A program made the translations under genes and the position numbers. Source: Runella limosa DSM 17973 (GTDB lineage Bacteria > Bacteroidota > Bacteroidia > Cytophagales > Spirosomataceae). Taken from it: 64,000 nt of DNA. The notes beneath the pieces were generated by a model. It made no database searches and was not told the origin of the DNA. It saw only the letters and a program-made list of their open reading frames with translations. The stretch's first letter is position 1; every line of letters begins with the position of its first letter. This document shows positions 16,621 through 26,711 of the stretch, piece by piece. The stretch covers positions 220,609 through 284,608 of the forward strand of contig NZ_KI519425.1 in the NCBI RefSeq assembly GCF_000482465.1, read 5' to 3'.

Positions 16621-16694
16621 ACAATTGGATTCATTTTTCGATTTTTGTTACACCAATAAGTCACACTATTTTGATAACCACTTTTTAGTCCTCT

Positions 16695-17447
16695 ATGGCT
16701 GTTAACCGAATTCGTCCCAACACTCCTGCCTCTGCACCCTTGCCCAAAACAAAAAGTTGGAAGTCTATTCTAATGCGTTTTGTGCTAAAGAGCATATTGT
16801 ATTTTCTGGTTGGGTCGGTGATTTGGGTGACAGTGCTCAAGTTTGTGCCCGTTTGGTTTACGCCATTCATGCTTGTACGAAAAGTGGAGGCCATTGCGGA
16901 TGGTCGCAGCAGTAAAATTTATTCGGATTGGACGCCCATTGACGACATGTCGAAAGAAGCGCCATTGTCGGTAGTAGCTTCCGAAGACCAGCTTTTTCCC
17001 GAACATTGGGGCTTTGATTTTAAAGCCATGGGCAACGCATTTCAATATAATTTGAAGGGGAAAAAAATCAGAGGAGCAAGCACTATTTCGCAACAAGTAG
17101 CCAAAAATGTCTTTTTATGGCAAGGCCGCAGTTATATTCGCAAAGCACTAGAAGTTTATTTTACGCTCCTGATTGAGGTAATCTGGGGAAAAGAACGTAT
17201 CTTAGAGGTATATCTTAACGTAGCTGAGACAGGCAATATGACTTTTGGGTATGAAGCCGCCGCTCAACGTTTTTTCCAAAAATCGTCGGCAAATCTAACC
17301 CGTATAGAGGCAGCACGTATTGCAGCAGTTTTGCCAAGTCCTTTACGTTTTTCAATTAAAAACCCGTCGAGTTATACGCTGAGACGTACACAGCAAATAG
17401 CTCGCCAAATGCGAATGTTGGGCCGAGATTATACCGCAAAACTGTAA
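16695..17447 (+). CDS. mtgA: Monofunctional peptidoglycan glycosyltransferase
   Basis: 250 residues, the normal MtgA length. One transmembrane helix near 32-55 anchors a periplasmic GT51 domain. The catalytic motif 1 is ASEDQLFPEHWGFD, with its glutamate in SED. Motif 2 is RGASTISQQVAKNVFLW, followed by RKALEVYFTLLIE and KERILEVYLNVAE. It polymerises lipid II into glycan strands without a transpeptidase domain. Its stretch upstream (16621-16694) shows no clear promoter. Confidence 0.95.
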   Translation: MAVNRIRPNTPASAPLPKTKSWKSILMRFVLKSILYFLVGSVIWVTVLKFVPVWFTPFMLVRKVEAIADGRSSKIYSDWTPIDDMSKEAPLSVVASEDQLFPEHWGFDFKAMGNAFQYNLKGKKIRGASTISQQVAKNVFLWQGRSYIRKALEVYFTLLIEVIWGKERILEVYLNVAETGNMTFGYEAAAQRFFQKSSANLTRIEAARIAAVLPSPLRFSIKNPSSYTLRRTQQIARQMRMLGRDYTAKL

Positions 17448-17696
17448 GAATATACTTGTATTTTGAGTTGAATGCGTTTGTAAGTGTCTCATTATTTGTG
17501 TATTAACTTGTTTTTGTGTCGGTAGAAAAGGATATTCTACTAGATATATCAACTTTTGGCATAATTATTGCCTATAAAATTATACTGTACCAATTACCCT
17601 ACGTAAATTTAATTGATTGATTTTCACAGAGTTGCCCTCTTGTGGGTGGCAAAACTGTAACATCATTTTAACGAGTATTAACGATGTAGTAGGGGC

Positions 17697-20600
17697 ATGA
17701 TTCGAAATGTTTTACGCATTATTGGGTGTGCGGTGTTTTGGGCCGCGTGGCTGCTTCATTTTGAAGCACGCGCTCAGGCTATACCCTGCGGAACTCCCCA
17801 CGAAGATGCGGCAGAGATTCAAAGCCGAGAAAATCGAGTCATTCAGCTGAAACAAAAGTTTGCCGAACAATATGCTACGGCGGCAATTCAAACGGTTCAG
17901 TATATCCCAATTAAAGCGCATGTACTAAGAAGAACAGATGGCACAGGCGGACTCAGTATCGCAGATCTCAACATCGCACTTGCCCAAGTCAATTCATATT
18001 ACATCAACGTAGGCAGCGGCCTCCAGTTTTACTTCTGTGGTTCTCCCAATTACATCAACAACACTACCCTCTACGATTACGATAATACGGAGGAGTCCAC
18101 CCTCTGTAATGCCAATGATGTGACGAATGCCATCAACGTTTATTTCCCCAATACCATACAGTTTGGCAGTTTGGCCGTATCAGGATACGCGTACTTCCCG
18201 AGTACGTTGGCAAGCACCAATCGGCTTTTTGTACAAGCCAGTAATGCCACGGATTTGCGAACGTTTACGCACGAATTAGGGCATTATTTTAATTTATTAC
18301 ACACTTTTCAAGGAAGTACAGACCCCAATTTAGCCAACCGTGAATTGGTTCAGGGAGGCAACTGCGCAACAAAAGGAGATTTGGTTTGTGATACGCCTGC
18401 CGATCCTTACGGACGAGATTCGGTAAGTTTGCTCGGCTGTAGTTACACAGGAACGGCACGAGATCCCCAAAATCAGTTGTACAATCCCTCGCTTTCCAAC
18501 ATCATGTCGTACTATCCGATTGCGTGCGGAAATACTTTTACGGGAGGGCAAATGAACCGAATCAGCGGAGGGGTTTTGTTGCGAACCGACGGCGCAAATC
18601 AGTATTCGCTCACTTGCGGCTCGACCGTCACGGGAGCTAACGTACCAAGCAACTTGGCAGGAACACTGGGGCCTTCGGGAGTGACGCTGACATTTACTGA
18701 TAATTCATCCAATGAGTCAGGGTTTATTATTGAGCGCTCAACGACCTCTGCCACGGCGGGTTTTGTGCCTATTGGCGGCATTGCCCCCAACGTTACGACC
18801 TACTTAGACCAAACAACCACTGCGTTTACGACTTATTATTACCGCGTAAAGGCATCCAACTCTTCGACCGACTACAGTGCTATTTATAGCATTACTACTG
18901 GGCTCAACTATTGTACCCCGACCTACAGTACATCATGTTCGACGCTCCAAGTATTGATTGATGATTTTATCTTGAAACAGGGAGCCACAACCATCATTAA
19001 CAACGTCAATTCTAATTGTTCGGCAGGTAATTTTGGGGATTATACATCCACGCCTTACAACGTAACCGCAGGTAGCACATACACGTTTACGGCAAGGGCT
19101 ACTTCAGGTGGCGTTGGTACTTATTTTGACCAACACATTACAATATGGCTTGACTATGACCAAGATGGGGTTTTTGAGGCGTCCGAAAAGGTGTATCAAA
19201 GTACGGATATTTCTTCGACAAGGATGAATCCTACGGCAACCAGCTCTTTTACAATCCCAGTGACGGCAAGCGGAACGGTACGTATGCGGGTACGGTCAAG
19301 TTATAATTCGGGGTCGGGTAGTGCAGTCACCGATCCTTGCGTTAACCTAAATTATGGAGAAGCAGAAGATTATAGCTTAATTGTCTCAGGAGCGTCGCCG
19401 CCTTCTATTACAACGGGTAGCGTCACGCCCAGTACCGTATGTGCTGGTCAAAGCATTAGTGTTAGTTTCACAACGGCCAATTTAACTTCTACTTCGTACG
19501 TCGTTCAGTTGTCGGATGCGGCTGGAAATAATTTTGTTGATATTCCAACCACAGGAACAAGTAGTCCATTGACTGCGACAATTCCTGCGGGAACCTTAAG
19601 TGGAACAGGCTATAGAGTTCGTGTCAATTCTGTTTCGCCGAGTGTAACGGGTTCAAACAGCGCAACTTTTACCATCAATAGCATTCCAAGCGCTCCTGGA
19701 GCGACGACGTCGATTAATTATTGCCAAAACCAAACGGCCGTAGCCCTGACGGCGACGGGGAGTAATTTGTTGTGGTACACGGTAGCGACGGGTGGATCAG
19801 GAAATTCGACAGCGCCTACGCCTTCTACCACCTCAGTGGGTACCAGCAGTTATTGGGTATCCCAAACTGTGAGTAGCTGCGAAAGCAGTCGCACAAAAAT
19901 AGATGTCATTGTCACGGCTACGCCAAGCGCTCCTGGAGCGACGACGACGATTAACTATTGCCAAAACCAAACGGCAGTAGCCCTGACGGCAACGGGTAGT
20001 AATTTGTTGTGGTACACGGTAGCGACGGGTGGGTCGGGAAATTCGACAGCGCCTACGCCTTCGACCACATCAGTGGGTACCAGCAGTTATTGGGTATCTC
20101 AAACAGTGAGTAGCTGCGAAAGCAGTCGCACAAAAATTGATGTGAATGTGACGGCTACGCCAAGCGCTCCTGGAGCGACGACGACGATTAACTATTGCCA
20201 AAACCAAACGGCCGTAGCCCTGACGGCAACGGGTAGTAATTTGTTGTGGTACACCGTGGCGACGGGTGGGTCGGGAAATTCGACAGCGCCTACGCCTTCG
20301 ACCACATCAGTGGGTACCACCAGTTATTGGGTATCTCAAACAGTGAGTAGCTGCGAAAGCAGTCGCACAAAAATTGATGTGAATGTGACGGCTACGCCAA
20401 GCGCCCCCGCCGCGACGACGACGATTAATTATTGCCAAAACCAAACGGCAGTAGCACTGACGGCGACGGGGAGTAATTTGTTGTGGTACACCGTGGCGAC
20501 GGGTGGGTCGGGAAATTCGACTGCGCCAACTCCATCAACGACGACCGTGGGTACCACCAGTTATTGGGTATCCCAAACAGTGAGTAGTTGTGAAAGCAGT

Positions 20601-22289
20601 CGCACAAAAATAGATGTGAATGTGACGGCTACGCCAAGCGCTCCTGGAGCGACGACGACGATTAATTATTGTCAAAGCCAAACAGCCGTAGCACTGACGG
20701 CGACGGGTAGTAATTTGTTGTGGTACACCTTGGCGACGGGTGGGTCGGGAAATTCGACAGCGCCTACGCCTTCGACCACGTCAGTGGGTACCAGCAGTTA
20801 TTGGGTATCTCAAACAGTGAGTAGCTGCGAAAGCAGTCGCACAAAAATTGACGTTGTCGTGAGTTCTACTCCACCACCGCCTTCTGTAACAACTCCTGTA
20901 AATTATTGTCAAAGCCAAACGGCGGTAGCCCTGACGGCGACGGGCAGTAATTTGTTGTGGTACACGGTAGCGACGGGTGGTACAGGCAATGCTACGGCAC
21001 CGACGCCTTCAACGACAACGGCAAGCATAACCAGTTATTGGGTATCTCAGACATTAGGCAGTTGTGGTAGTAGTACCCGCGCAAAAATAGATGTGAATGT
21101 TACAGCTACGCCAAATGCCCCCACTGCAACGACATCAATTAATTATTGTCAAAGCCAAACGGCGGTAGCACTGACGGCAACGGGTAGTAATTTGTTATGG
21201 TACACCGTAGCGACGGGTGGTACAGGCAACGCCACGGCACCGACGCCTTCAACGACGACCGCAGGCATAACCAGTTATTGGGTATCTCAAACGGTAAGCG
21301 GCTGCGAAAGTAGCCGTACTAAAATTGATGTGAATGTGACGGCTACGCCTGCTGTCCCTACAGCTACGTCGCCAATTAACTATACGCAAGGACAAACAGC
21401 AAGCCCATTAACCGCTACGGGTACGTCTTTAAAATGGTACACCGTCCCAACGGGAGGAACATCTAATACGACAGCCCCCACACCATCGACGGCAGTAGTG
21501 GGAACAACCAACTATTATGTATCTCAAACGGTAAGTACTTGTGAAAGCCCACGGGCAACCATCGTTGTAAACGTTACTTCTACGTCAACCTCTGTGGCGT
21601 GCCCAACCATAAAAATATATTTGGAAGGTGTTTGGGGAAGTACCGAAATGTCAACGACGCTTAACCAACAAGGACTATTACCTGGACAAACGCCCGTAAG
21701 CCCCTTTGGCGTAGCGACTCCTGCTGGTCAGCCTTATAAAACCGCTCCTTGGAATTATTTGGGCACAGAGACGGTAAGTTCTTACGACAGCGATGTGGTA
21801 GATTGGGTGTTGATTTCACTACGAACCGATGTAACCAATGCCTCCTCAATGGTCTATCGCACTGCGGGTTTACTTCGTAAAAATGGTAATGTGACCTTGG
21901 TAGCGGCTTGTCCTACTTTGTCCACATCGCAGTCTTATTATGTTTTGGTAGAACACCGAACGCACGTTGGAGCGGCGTCTCATACACCTGTAGCCATTGC
22001 AAGTAATAAAATTACGTACGATTTTACCCAACAACAGTCCTATATTCCTTCCAATGCACCTGCTTCGGGGCAGATTCAGGTTGGAGCTATTCACTGTTTG
22101 TTTGCGGGAGATTCCAATAAATCCTCTTTTTCTGAAATCAATGCCAATGACTCAAGTACCTGGCGCTTGGACAATGGAAAATTTGCGCGCTATTTACTGA
22201 CGGATTATAATTTGGATGGCGAAGTAAATGCCAATGACGACATTCTTTGGCGGAAAAACAACGGAAAATTTTCAGGGGTAAGTTTCTAA
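17697..22289 (+). CDS. Secreted M43-like metalloprotease with Ig-like tandem repeats and dockerin-like tail
   Basis: 1530 residues with a signal peptide. The zinc motif HELGHYFNLLH (about 190-200) and a downstream Met-turn (IMSYYPIACG) mark a pappalysin-type M43 metzincin. A fibronectin III-like domain (about 315-400) and a GEVED domain (ITIWLDYDQDGVFEASEKVY ... GEAEDYSL) follow, then one Ig-like domain. Eight tandem repeats of about 79 residues (INYCQ ... TATGSNLLWYT ... SYWVSQT ... KIDV) span 19689-21590. The C-terminus carries two copies of a Dx[ND]-xxx-[IV]NANDxxxWRxxNGKF motif, resembling paired dockerin calcium loops. No Por-type sorting domain is seen, so the route across the outer membrane is unclear. 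Confidence 0.85.
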   Translation: MIRNVLRIIGCAVFWAAWLLHFEARAQAIPCGTPHEDAAEIQSRENRVIQLKQKFAEQYATAAIQTVQYIPIKAHVLRRTDGTGGLSIADLNIALAQVNSYYINVGSGLQFYFCGSPNYINNTTLYDYDNTEESTLCNANDVTNAINVYFPNTIQFGSLAVSGYAYFPSTLASTNRLFVQASNATDLRTFTHELGHYFNLLHTFQGSTDPNLANRELVQGGNCATKGDLVCDTPADPYGRDSVSLLGCSYTGTARDPQNQLYNPSLSNIMSYYPIACGNTFTGGQMNRISGGVLLRTDGANQYSLTCGSTVTGANVPSNLAGTLGPSGVTLTFTDNSSNESGFIIERSTTSATAGFVPIGGIAPNVTTYLDQTTTAFTTYYYRVKASNSSTDYSAIYSITTGLNYCTPTYSTSCSTLQVLIDDFILKQGATTIINNVNSNCSAGNFGDYTSTPYNVTAGSTYTFTARATSGGVGTYFDQHITIWLDYDQDGVFEASEKVYQSTDISSTRMNPTATSSFTIPVTASGTVRMRVRSSYNSGSGSAVTDPCVNLNYGEAEDYSLIVSGASPPSITTGSVTPSTVCAGQSISVSFTTANLTSTSYVVQLSDAAGNNFVDIPTTGTSSPLTATIPAGTLSGTGYRVRVNSVSPSVTGSNSATFTINSIPSAPGATTSINYCQNQTAVALTATGSNLLWYTVATGGSGNSTAPTPSTTSVGTSSYWVSQTVSSCESSRTKIDVIVTATPSAPGATTTINYCQNQTAVALTATGSNLLWYTVATGGSGNSTAPTPSTTSVGTSSYWVSQTVSSCESSRTKIDVNVTATPSAPGATTTINYCQNQTAVALTATGSNLLWYTVATGGSGNSTAPTPSTTSVGTTSYWVSQTVSSCESSRTKIDVNVTATPSAPAATTTINYCQNQTAVALTATGSNLLWYTVATGGSGNSTAPTPSTTTVGTTSYWVSQTVSSCESSRTKIDVNVTATPSAPGATTTINYCQSQTAVALTATGSNLLWYTLATGGSGNSTAPTPSTTSVGTSSYWVSQTVSSCESSRTKIDVVVSSTPPPPSVTTPVNYCQSQTAVALTATGSNLLWYTVATGGTGNATAPTPSTTTASITSYWVSQTLGSCGSSTRAKIDVNVTATPNAPTATTSINYCQSQTAVALTATGSNLLWYTVATGGTGNATAPTPSTTTAGITSYWVSQTVSGCESSRTKIDVNVTATPAVPTATSPINYTQGQTASPLTATGTSLKWYTVPTGGTSNTTAPTPSTAVVGTTNYYVSQTVSTCESPRATIVVNVTSTSTSVACPTIKIYLEGVWGSTEMSTTLNQQGLLPGQTPVSPFGVATPAGQPYKTAPWNYLGTETVSSYDSDVVDWVLISLRTDVTNASSMVYRTAGLLRKNGNVTLVAACPTLSTSQSYYVLVEHRTHVGAASHTPVAIASNKITYDFTQQQSYIPSNAPASGQIQVGAIHCLFAGDSNKSSFSEINANDSSTWRLDNGKFARYLLTDYNLDGEVNANDDILWRKNNGKFSGVSF
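19689..21590 (+). repeat. Eight tandem 237-bp coding repeats
   Basis: Units begin at 19689, 19926, 20163, 20400, 20637, 20874, 21114 and 21351. Each is 237 bp except the sixth, which has one extra codon (240 bp). The first five are almost identical in DNA, pointing to recent expansion or gene conversion, while the last three diverge. Confidence 0.9.
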
Positions 22290-22366
22290 ACCGGCATATT
22301 AATTGCCCAATATAAGTGGCAGGCTGTTAAGGGCTTTACAAAAATCGAACCAATTATTCGGAAAAT

Positions 22367-23260
22367 ATGAAAAAGTTTAATCTTCTATCTTTTTTATTTG
22401 TCGGGGCGCTATTGATGAGTGCAACTTTTGCGAAAGCCCAAGGACGTTATGAAGTAAGGCTTGTTCCAGGGAGTTATAACTGCGCCAAAGATTCGGTGAC
22501 GATGTGCGTAGAAATCCGTGCTACTTCTGCCGACAGTGCCTTTGTGATGGGAAATGCCAATATTTTGTTGACATATCCCACAAACCAGTTGAGTAACCCC
22601 GTTTACAGAAGCCGTGGGGTATTTAGTGGAGGAACCTATTCGTTGCTTGGAATGACGCGAACTGCAGGAAATCCCACGAGTGCGTTAAGTATTAACGTTG
22701 TCAATAATGGTGTGAATGGAGAAGGAACAACGGTGGATACTAACTGGAAAACGGTGGCGTGTTTGGCATTTAGTACCGCAGGAAATACCAGCAGATGTTA
22801 TAGTATTTCGGTGAGTTCAAGCAATCCTTCAACGGTCGTGACAATGGCTTATCCTGACCCTGCGGATCCACAAAACAATACGTCTTTGACAAGACAAGTG
22901 TCGCAAGGAGCGTTAACGCCTATCAATAACCAATGCCCAGCTACACCTACTGTGTTGTTGTCGGGAGGGGGAACAATTGCGGCGGGAGGAAGTTCTACGT
23001 TGACCGTTGCGTCTCAAAATGGCGTGTTACCAGCGACGGTAGCGTTAAACGGTGGAATTTCGGTAACGTTGACGCAACAAGAGCCTAGCAAGACAATCAC
23101 TGTCACCCCAACAAACTCAACCACTTACACGGTACAGAGCGTCACGGGCGATTGTGGAACTGGGACTGGACAAGGAACAGCGACTGTCACTATTCAAAGT
23201 TCTGGCACAGACTGCTCAAATGTGAAGTGTGTACCCGTAACTTTCCGAATTATTAACTAG
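22367..23260 (+). CDS. Secreted protein with CxxxKCVPVT tail
   Basis: 297 residues with a signal peptide cleaved after AKA. Residues 25-190 form a beta-rich domain containing four cysteines and no family I recognise. A following segment (PTVLLSGGGTIAAGGSSTLT ... TNSTTYTVQSVTGDCG) is an Ig-like module resembling those in the 44318-49183 protein. The extreme C-terminus is DCSNVKCVPVTFRIIN, which matches the tail of the S8 protease at 60579-61997. It probably forms one transcript with the upstream metalloprotease (77-base gap). Convergent with meaB, overlapping by four bases. Confidence 0.7.
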   Translation: MKKFNLLSFLFVGALLMSATFAKAQGRYEVRLVPGSYNCAKDSVTMCVEIRATSADSAFVMGNANILLTYPTNQLSNPVYRSRGVFSGGTYSLLGMTRTAGNPTSALSINVVNNGVNGEGTTVDTNWKTVACLAFSTAGNTSRCYSISVSSSNPSTVVTMAYPDPADPQNNTSLTRQVSQGALTPINNQCPATPTVLLSGGGTIAAGGSSTLTVASQNGVLPATVALNGGISVTLTQQEPSKTITVTPTNSTTYTVQSVTGDCGTGTGQGTATVTIQSSGTDCSNVKCVPVTFRIIN

Positions 23261-24246
23261 GGAAGTTTTTTAAAAATATCTAAAAGATAGGTGGCTGCTT
23301 TAATAGGCAGCCATTTTTCGTTTTCTACCTGTGCCTCCATCTCGCGAAGTTGCTGGAGAACTTTGGGGTGCTGATAAAACTGTTCTTCTAAGGCATACCG
23401 AATCAGGCTGTGCATCCATTCAAGGCTTTGCTGCTGACGATTTCGGTGGAAAAAACCATTCTGTTGTACTTGCTGCGTAAACCGTTCAATCATTGTCCAA
23501 ATATCATCCAAGCCTCTATTTTCGAGGGCTGAACAGGTTTTTACCTGCGGATACCATCCATTTTCAGTGGGGGGAAACAAGTGAAGTGCATTTTGGTACT
23601 CAACTACTGCTCTTTGGGTAGCAGGCTGATTGGTGCCGTCGGCTTTGGTGATGACAACGGCATCGGCCATTTCCATGATTCCTTTTTTAATGCCTTGAAG
23701 TTCATCACCTGCGCCTGCCAGCATCAATAAGAGAAAGAAATCAACCATGCCTTTGACCAACGTTTCAGATTGACCCACGCCCACGGTTTCGATAAAAATT
23801 ACTTCAAAGCCAGCGGCTTCGCATAAGAGCATCGTTTCGCGGGTCTTGTTGGCAACTCCCCCGAGCGAACCACTGGAAGGAGAAGGTCGAATGTAGGCCA
23901 AGGGGTCGTGGGAAAGTTCTTCCATGCGGGTTTTATCGCCCATGATACTTCCCTTGGAGCGTTGGCTGGTGGGGTCAATGGCCAAAACCGCTAGTCGTTT
24001 GCCAAGCCTCGTTATTTTTTTGCCAAAAGCTTCAATAAACGTGCTTTTTCCAACACCTGGGACACCCGTAATCCCAATCCGAACAGAACGCCCAGTATGC
24101 GGTAAAATGAGCTCTAAAACTTGCTGCGCTAGTTCTTTGTCGGAAGGAAGCTGACTTTCGATGAGGGTGATGGCACGACTTAAAACCATTCGGTTGCCCG
24201 AAAGAACGCCTTCAACATAAGCCTGAACTGAAAGACGATGTCGCAA
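23257..24246 (-). CDS. meaB: Methylmalonyl-CoA mutase-associated GTPase MeaB/ArgK
   Basis: 329 residues of the G3E P-loop GTPase family. Walker A is GVPGVGKST, switch residues appear in DPTSQRSKGSIMGDKTRM, the G3 region is IETVGVGQSE and the base-specificity motif is TKAD. MeaB protects and reloads adenosylcobalamin in methylmalonyl-CoA mutase. The mutase genes are not in the window. It is the last gene of a queA-ispD-meaB run on the minus strand, 15 bases after ispD. Confidence 0.93.
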   Translation of the reverse strand: MRHRLSVQAYVEGVLSGNRMVLSRAITLIESQLPSDKELAQQVLELILPHTGRSVRIGITGVPGVGKSTFIEAFGKKITRLGKRLAVLAIDPTSQRSKGSIMGDKTRMEELSHDPLAYIRPSPSSGSLGGVANKTRETMLLCEAAGFEVIFIETVGVGQSETLVKGMVDFFLLLMLAGAGDELQGIKKGIMEMADAVVITKADGTNQPATQRAVVEYQNALHLFPPTENGWYPQVKTCSALENRGLDDIWTMIERFTQQVQQNGFFHRNRQQQSLEWMHSLIRYALEEQFYQHPKVLQQLREMEAQVENEKWLPIKAATYLLDIFKKLP

Positions 24247-24261
24247 GGGAGTGACTTTTAG

Positions 24262-24939
24262 TTAGTGATGAGAACCTAAAAAAGCCTCTGCCCAAAGGAT
24301 GTCTTCGGGCGTTGTGATTTTAATGTTTTCGTAGGCGCCGTCGATGAGGGTTACTTCACGACCCGCAAAGTTAAGAACGCTGGCACAGTCGGTGAAGAAA
24401 GGCTGTTCGGGAGCGTCAAATGCTGGTCGCATCCAATCGAGTCGGAAAGTTTGGGGCGTTTGAACGAGTTGGTAAGAAGCGCGTTCAGCTGATTGGTTGC
24501 TACCGTCTTCGGCCACAAATCGGAGAGAATCTTTGAGCGGAACGCTGGTTACGGCAGCGCCTTTTTCGGCGGCAACCTCAAACCCTTTGGCAATGATTTG
24601 GGGGGTAACAAACGGACGAACTCCGTCATGAACAGCGACGAGTCCTTCTTTTGTGCTGATGCGTTGAAGTCCGTTTTTAACCGATTGGAAGCGGGTGCCA
24701 CCGCCAGTAACGGTGACAATCGGAGGGTAAAATTCGTGCTTGTCGCAGAGCGCGTACCAAGCTTTCATTTCGCTAGCTGGGAGAACCAGAATGAGCTGCA
24801 AAGAGAAATCATACGAAAGAAATTTCTCAATGGTGTGCATTAAAATGGGTTTTCCGCCAATTTCAATAAATTGCTTTGGCATCTTTTTCCCCATGCGTGT
24901 TCCGCTTCCCCCAGCGACGATAATGGCAAATTTTGTCAT
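24262..24939 (-). CDS. ispD: 2-C-methyl-D-erythritol 4-phosphate cytidylyltransferase
   Basis: 225 residues. The N-terminal CTP site is AGGSGTRMGKKMPKQF, followed by GGKPILMHTIE, and the second signature is VHDGVRPFV. These make the third enzyme of the MEP isoprenoid pathway, so this organism probably uses MEP rather than mevalonate. It lies four bases after queA and is presumably co-transcribed. Confidence 0.94.
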   Translation of the reverse strand: MTKFAIIVAGGSGTRMGKKMPKQFIEIGGKPILMHTIEKFLSYDFSLQLILVLPASEMKAWYALCDKHEFYPPIVTVTGGGTRFQSVKNGLQRISTKEGLVAVHDGVRPFVTPQIIAKGFEVAAEKGAAVTSVPLKDSLRFVAEDGSNQSAERASYQLVQTPQTFRLDWMRPAFDAPEQPFFTDCASVLNFAGREVTLIDGAYENIKITTPEDILWAEAFLGSHH

Positions 24940-24943
24940 TTGC

Positions 24944-25987
24944 TTAGATGATCAGCATGGCATCACCGTAGCTGAAAAATTTGTATTTTTCTTTGATGGC
25001 GATATCGTAAGCTTCCATGATTAGCTCATGCCCACCAAATGCGCAAGTCATCATCAATAGAATGGACTCAGGCAAGTGGAAGTTGGTCAATAGCGCGTTT
25101 GAAATCTTGAAGTCATAAGGAGGGAAAATAAACTTATCCGTCCATCCTACAAATGGCTTAACGCGGTTGTTGGCTGATACCGAAGATTCAAGCGCTTTGA
25201 GAGAGGTGGTACCAATGGCACATACCATCTTCTTGTTGTCCAATGCGTTGTTGATAATCACCGTGCTAGGCTCAGGAATGGCATAGTTTTCTGAGTCAGT
25301 TTTGTGCTTGGTCAAATCTTCTACATCCACTTGGCGGAAAGTGCCCACGCCCACGTGTAAAGTGATAGGAGCAAAATTAATCCCCTTGATTTCCATGCGG
25401 CGCTGAATCACCTTTGTAAAGTGCATTCCAGCGGTAGGGGCAGCTACGGCACCTACGTGTTGGGCAAAGATGGTTTGATAACGCTCGCGGTCGGCATCTT
25501 CTACCTTGCGCTTGATGTCGCGCGGTAGGGGAGTTTCACCTAGTTCGTCGATGGCGCGCATGAGCTCGTCGTGATTTCCATCATACAAGAAACGAATTGT
25601 ACGGCCGCGCGAAGTAGTGTTGTCAATGACTTCTGCTACCAAATCGCTATCGCCAAAATACAATTTGTTTCCTACCCGAATCTTACGCGCAGGATCCACC
25701 AATACGTCCCAAAGGCGCATTTCTCGGTTAAGCTCACGCAACAGAAATACCTCGATTTTAGCACCTGTTTTTTCCTTCTGTCCGTACAAACGAGCAGGGA
25801 AAACTTTGGTATCGTTGACAACCATCACGTCGCCTTCGCTGAAGTAATCTATAATTTCGGAAAATTTCTTATGTTCAATTTTCTTAGTTTGACGATTTAC
25901 CACCATTAAGCGGGAGTCGCCACGATCGGCTGGATAGAGAGCAACAAGGCTCTGAGGAAGGTCAAACTTGAACTCGGACAGTTTCAT
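24944..25987 (-). CDS. queA: S-adenosylmethionine:tRNA ribosyltransferase-isomerase
   Basis: 347 residues of typical QueA length. Recognisable blocks are [47 protein letters not shown] and [12 protein letters not shown]. It adds the ribosyl part of SAM to preQ1-tRNA in queuosine synthesis. It is the first gene of the queA-ispD-meaB run, and its upstream region carries a -7 element at 26030-26037. Confidence 0.96.
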   Translation of the reverse strand: MKLSEFKFDLPQSLVALYPADRGDSRLMVVNRQTKKIEHKKFSEIIDYFSEGDVMVVNDTKVFPARLYGQKEKTGAKIEVFLLRELNREMRLWDVLVDPARKIRVGNKLYFGDSDLVAEVIDNTTSRGRTIRFLYDGNHDELMRAIDELGETPLPRDIKRKVEDADRERYQTIFAQHVGAVAAPTAGMHFTKVIQRRMEIKGINFAPITLHVGVGTFRQVDVEDLTKHKTDSENYAIPEPSTVIINNALDNKKMVCAIGTTSLKALESSVSANNRVKPFVGWTDKFIFPPYDFKISNALLTNFHLPESILLMMTCAFGGHELIMEAYDIAIKEKYKFFSYGDAMLII

Positions 25988-26029
25988 ATATCTTTCTTAT
26001 CTAAAAGACACCTCAAAAAATTAAGACCG

Positions 26030-26037
26030 CAAAAGTA
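26030..26037 (-). promoter_or_regulatory. -7 promoter element for queA operon
   Basis: On the minus strand the sequence is TACTTTTG, a match to TAnnTTTG. No clear TTTG is found 19-21 bases upstream. The leader would be about 36 bases. Confidence 0.4.
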
Positions 26038-26123
26038 CTAATAAATAAGCGATTTTCAGTTACTTTGGTGCTTTTTTTTAGATACACCCCTTCCCCAGAT
26101 GTTTTATGGATTGACTTGGCACT

Positions 26124-26684
26124 TTAAGGAACGAGTGTCAACGGAAAAGTAACGTTGGCGTCGTCGCTACCAGGGGTAGCTGTTCCATCTTTTACGGGTT
26201 GGCCATTGACTGGTGGTTGGTGGCGGAGTTGTACTTTGATTGTGCCCGTACTGGCTGCGCCCGTTACTAGCGTACCTGCCAATCCAATTGGGAAGTTACG
26301 GCTGTCTTTGTCGGTAGCAGTATAGGTAAATAAGCTAGATGCACTTGGAGTAACGACTACCAAATGCTCGTCGGCTTCACGCAGAATTTCACTGGTTTTA
26401 TTTTCAGCAGGAGTTTTACTTTCGTCCAAGAACTCCACTTCAAGTTTGTAAGTGCGGCTTGGGCGCAGAGAAATGGAGCTAATCGTAGGGGCAGCTCCGC
26501 CGTCGCCGTCCAAATCTTTCCACTCAAAAGTTTGGGTTGTGGTTGTGCCATTTTCGGTAAATTTCAACCGTACTGTGGTAATTAACTCGTTTTCGTCCTC
26601 GGGGGCGGGGTCTTCTTTTTTGCAACTTCCAAGGGTTAAAACTAATCCTAACAGAATGATGAGTCGGGTGTGAAAAAGTGACAT
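26124..26684 (-). CDS. Lipoprotein linked to the CobW/TonB metal cluster
   Basis: 186 residues. The lipobox LTLGSC is followed by an acidic, lysine-rich linker (KKEDPAPEDENE). The rest is a beta-sandwich-like domain: VRLKFTENGTTTTQTFEW, DLDGDGGAAPT and, near the end, GTIKVQLRHQPP. I recall similar Bacteroidota lipoproteins encoded beside TonB receptors and named only for a periplasmic-binding-like fold. It begins 27 bases after the cobW-like gene and is probably in the same operon, so a role in metal handling at the cell surface is plausible. Confidence 0.75.
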   Translation of the reverse strand: MSLFHTRLIILLGLVLTLGSCKKEDPAPEDENELITTVRLKFTENGTTTTQTFEWKDLDGDGGAAPTISSISLRPSRTYKLEVEFLDESKTPAENKTSEILREADEHLVVVTPSASSLFTYTATDKDSRNFPIGLAGTLVTGAASTGTIKVQLRHQPPVNGQPVKDGTATPGSDDANVTFPLTLVP

Positions 26685-26711
26685 AGTTTGATGGGTATGT
26701 TTAATGAAAAA

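Noticed and set aside
19689-21590. Regular repeats considered as a CRISPR array
   Set aside because: Units are 237 bp, in frame, and code for a continuous protein domain with no unique spacers.
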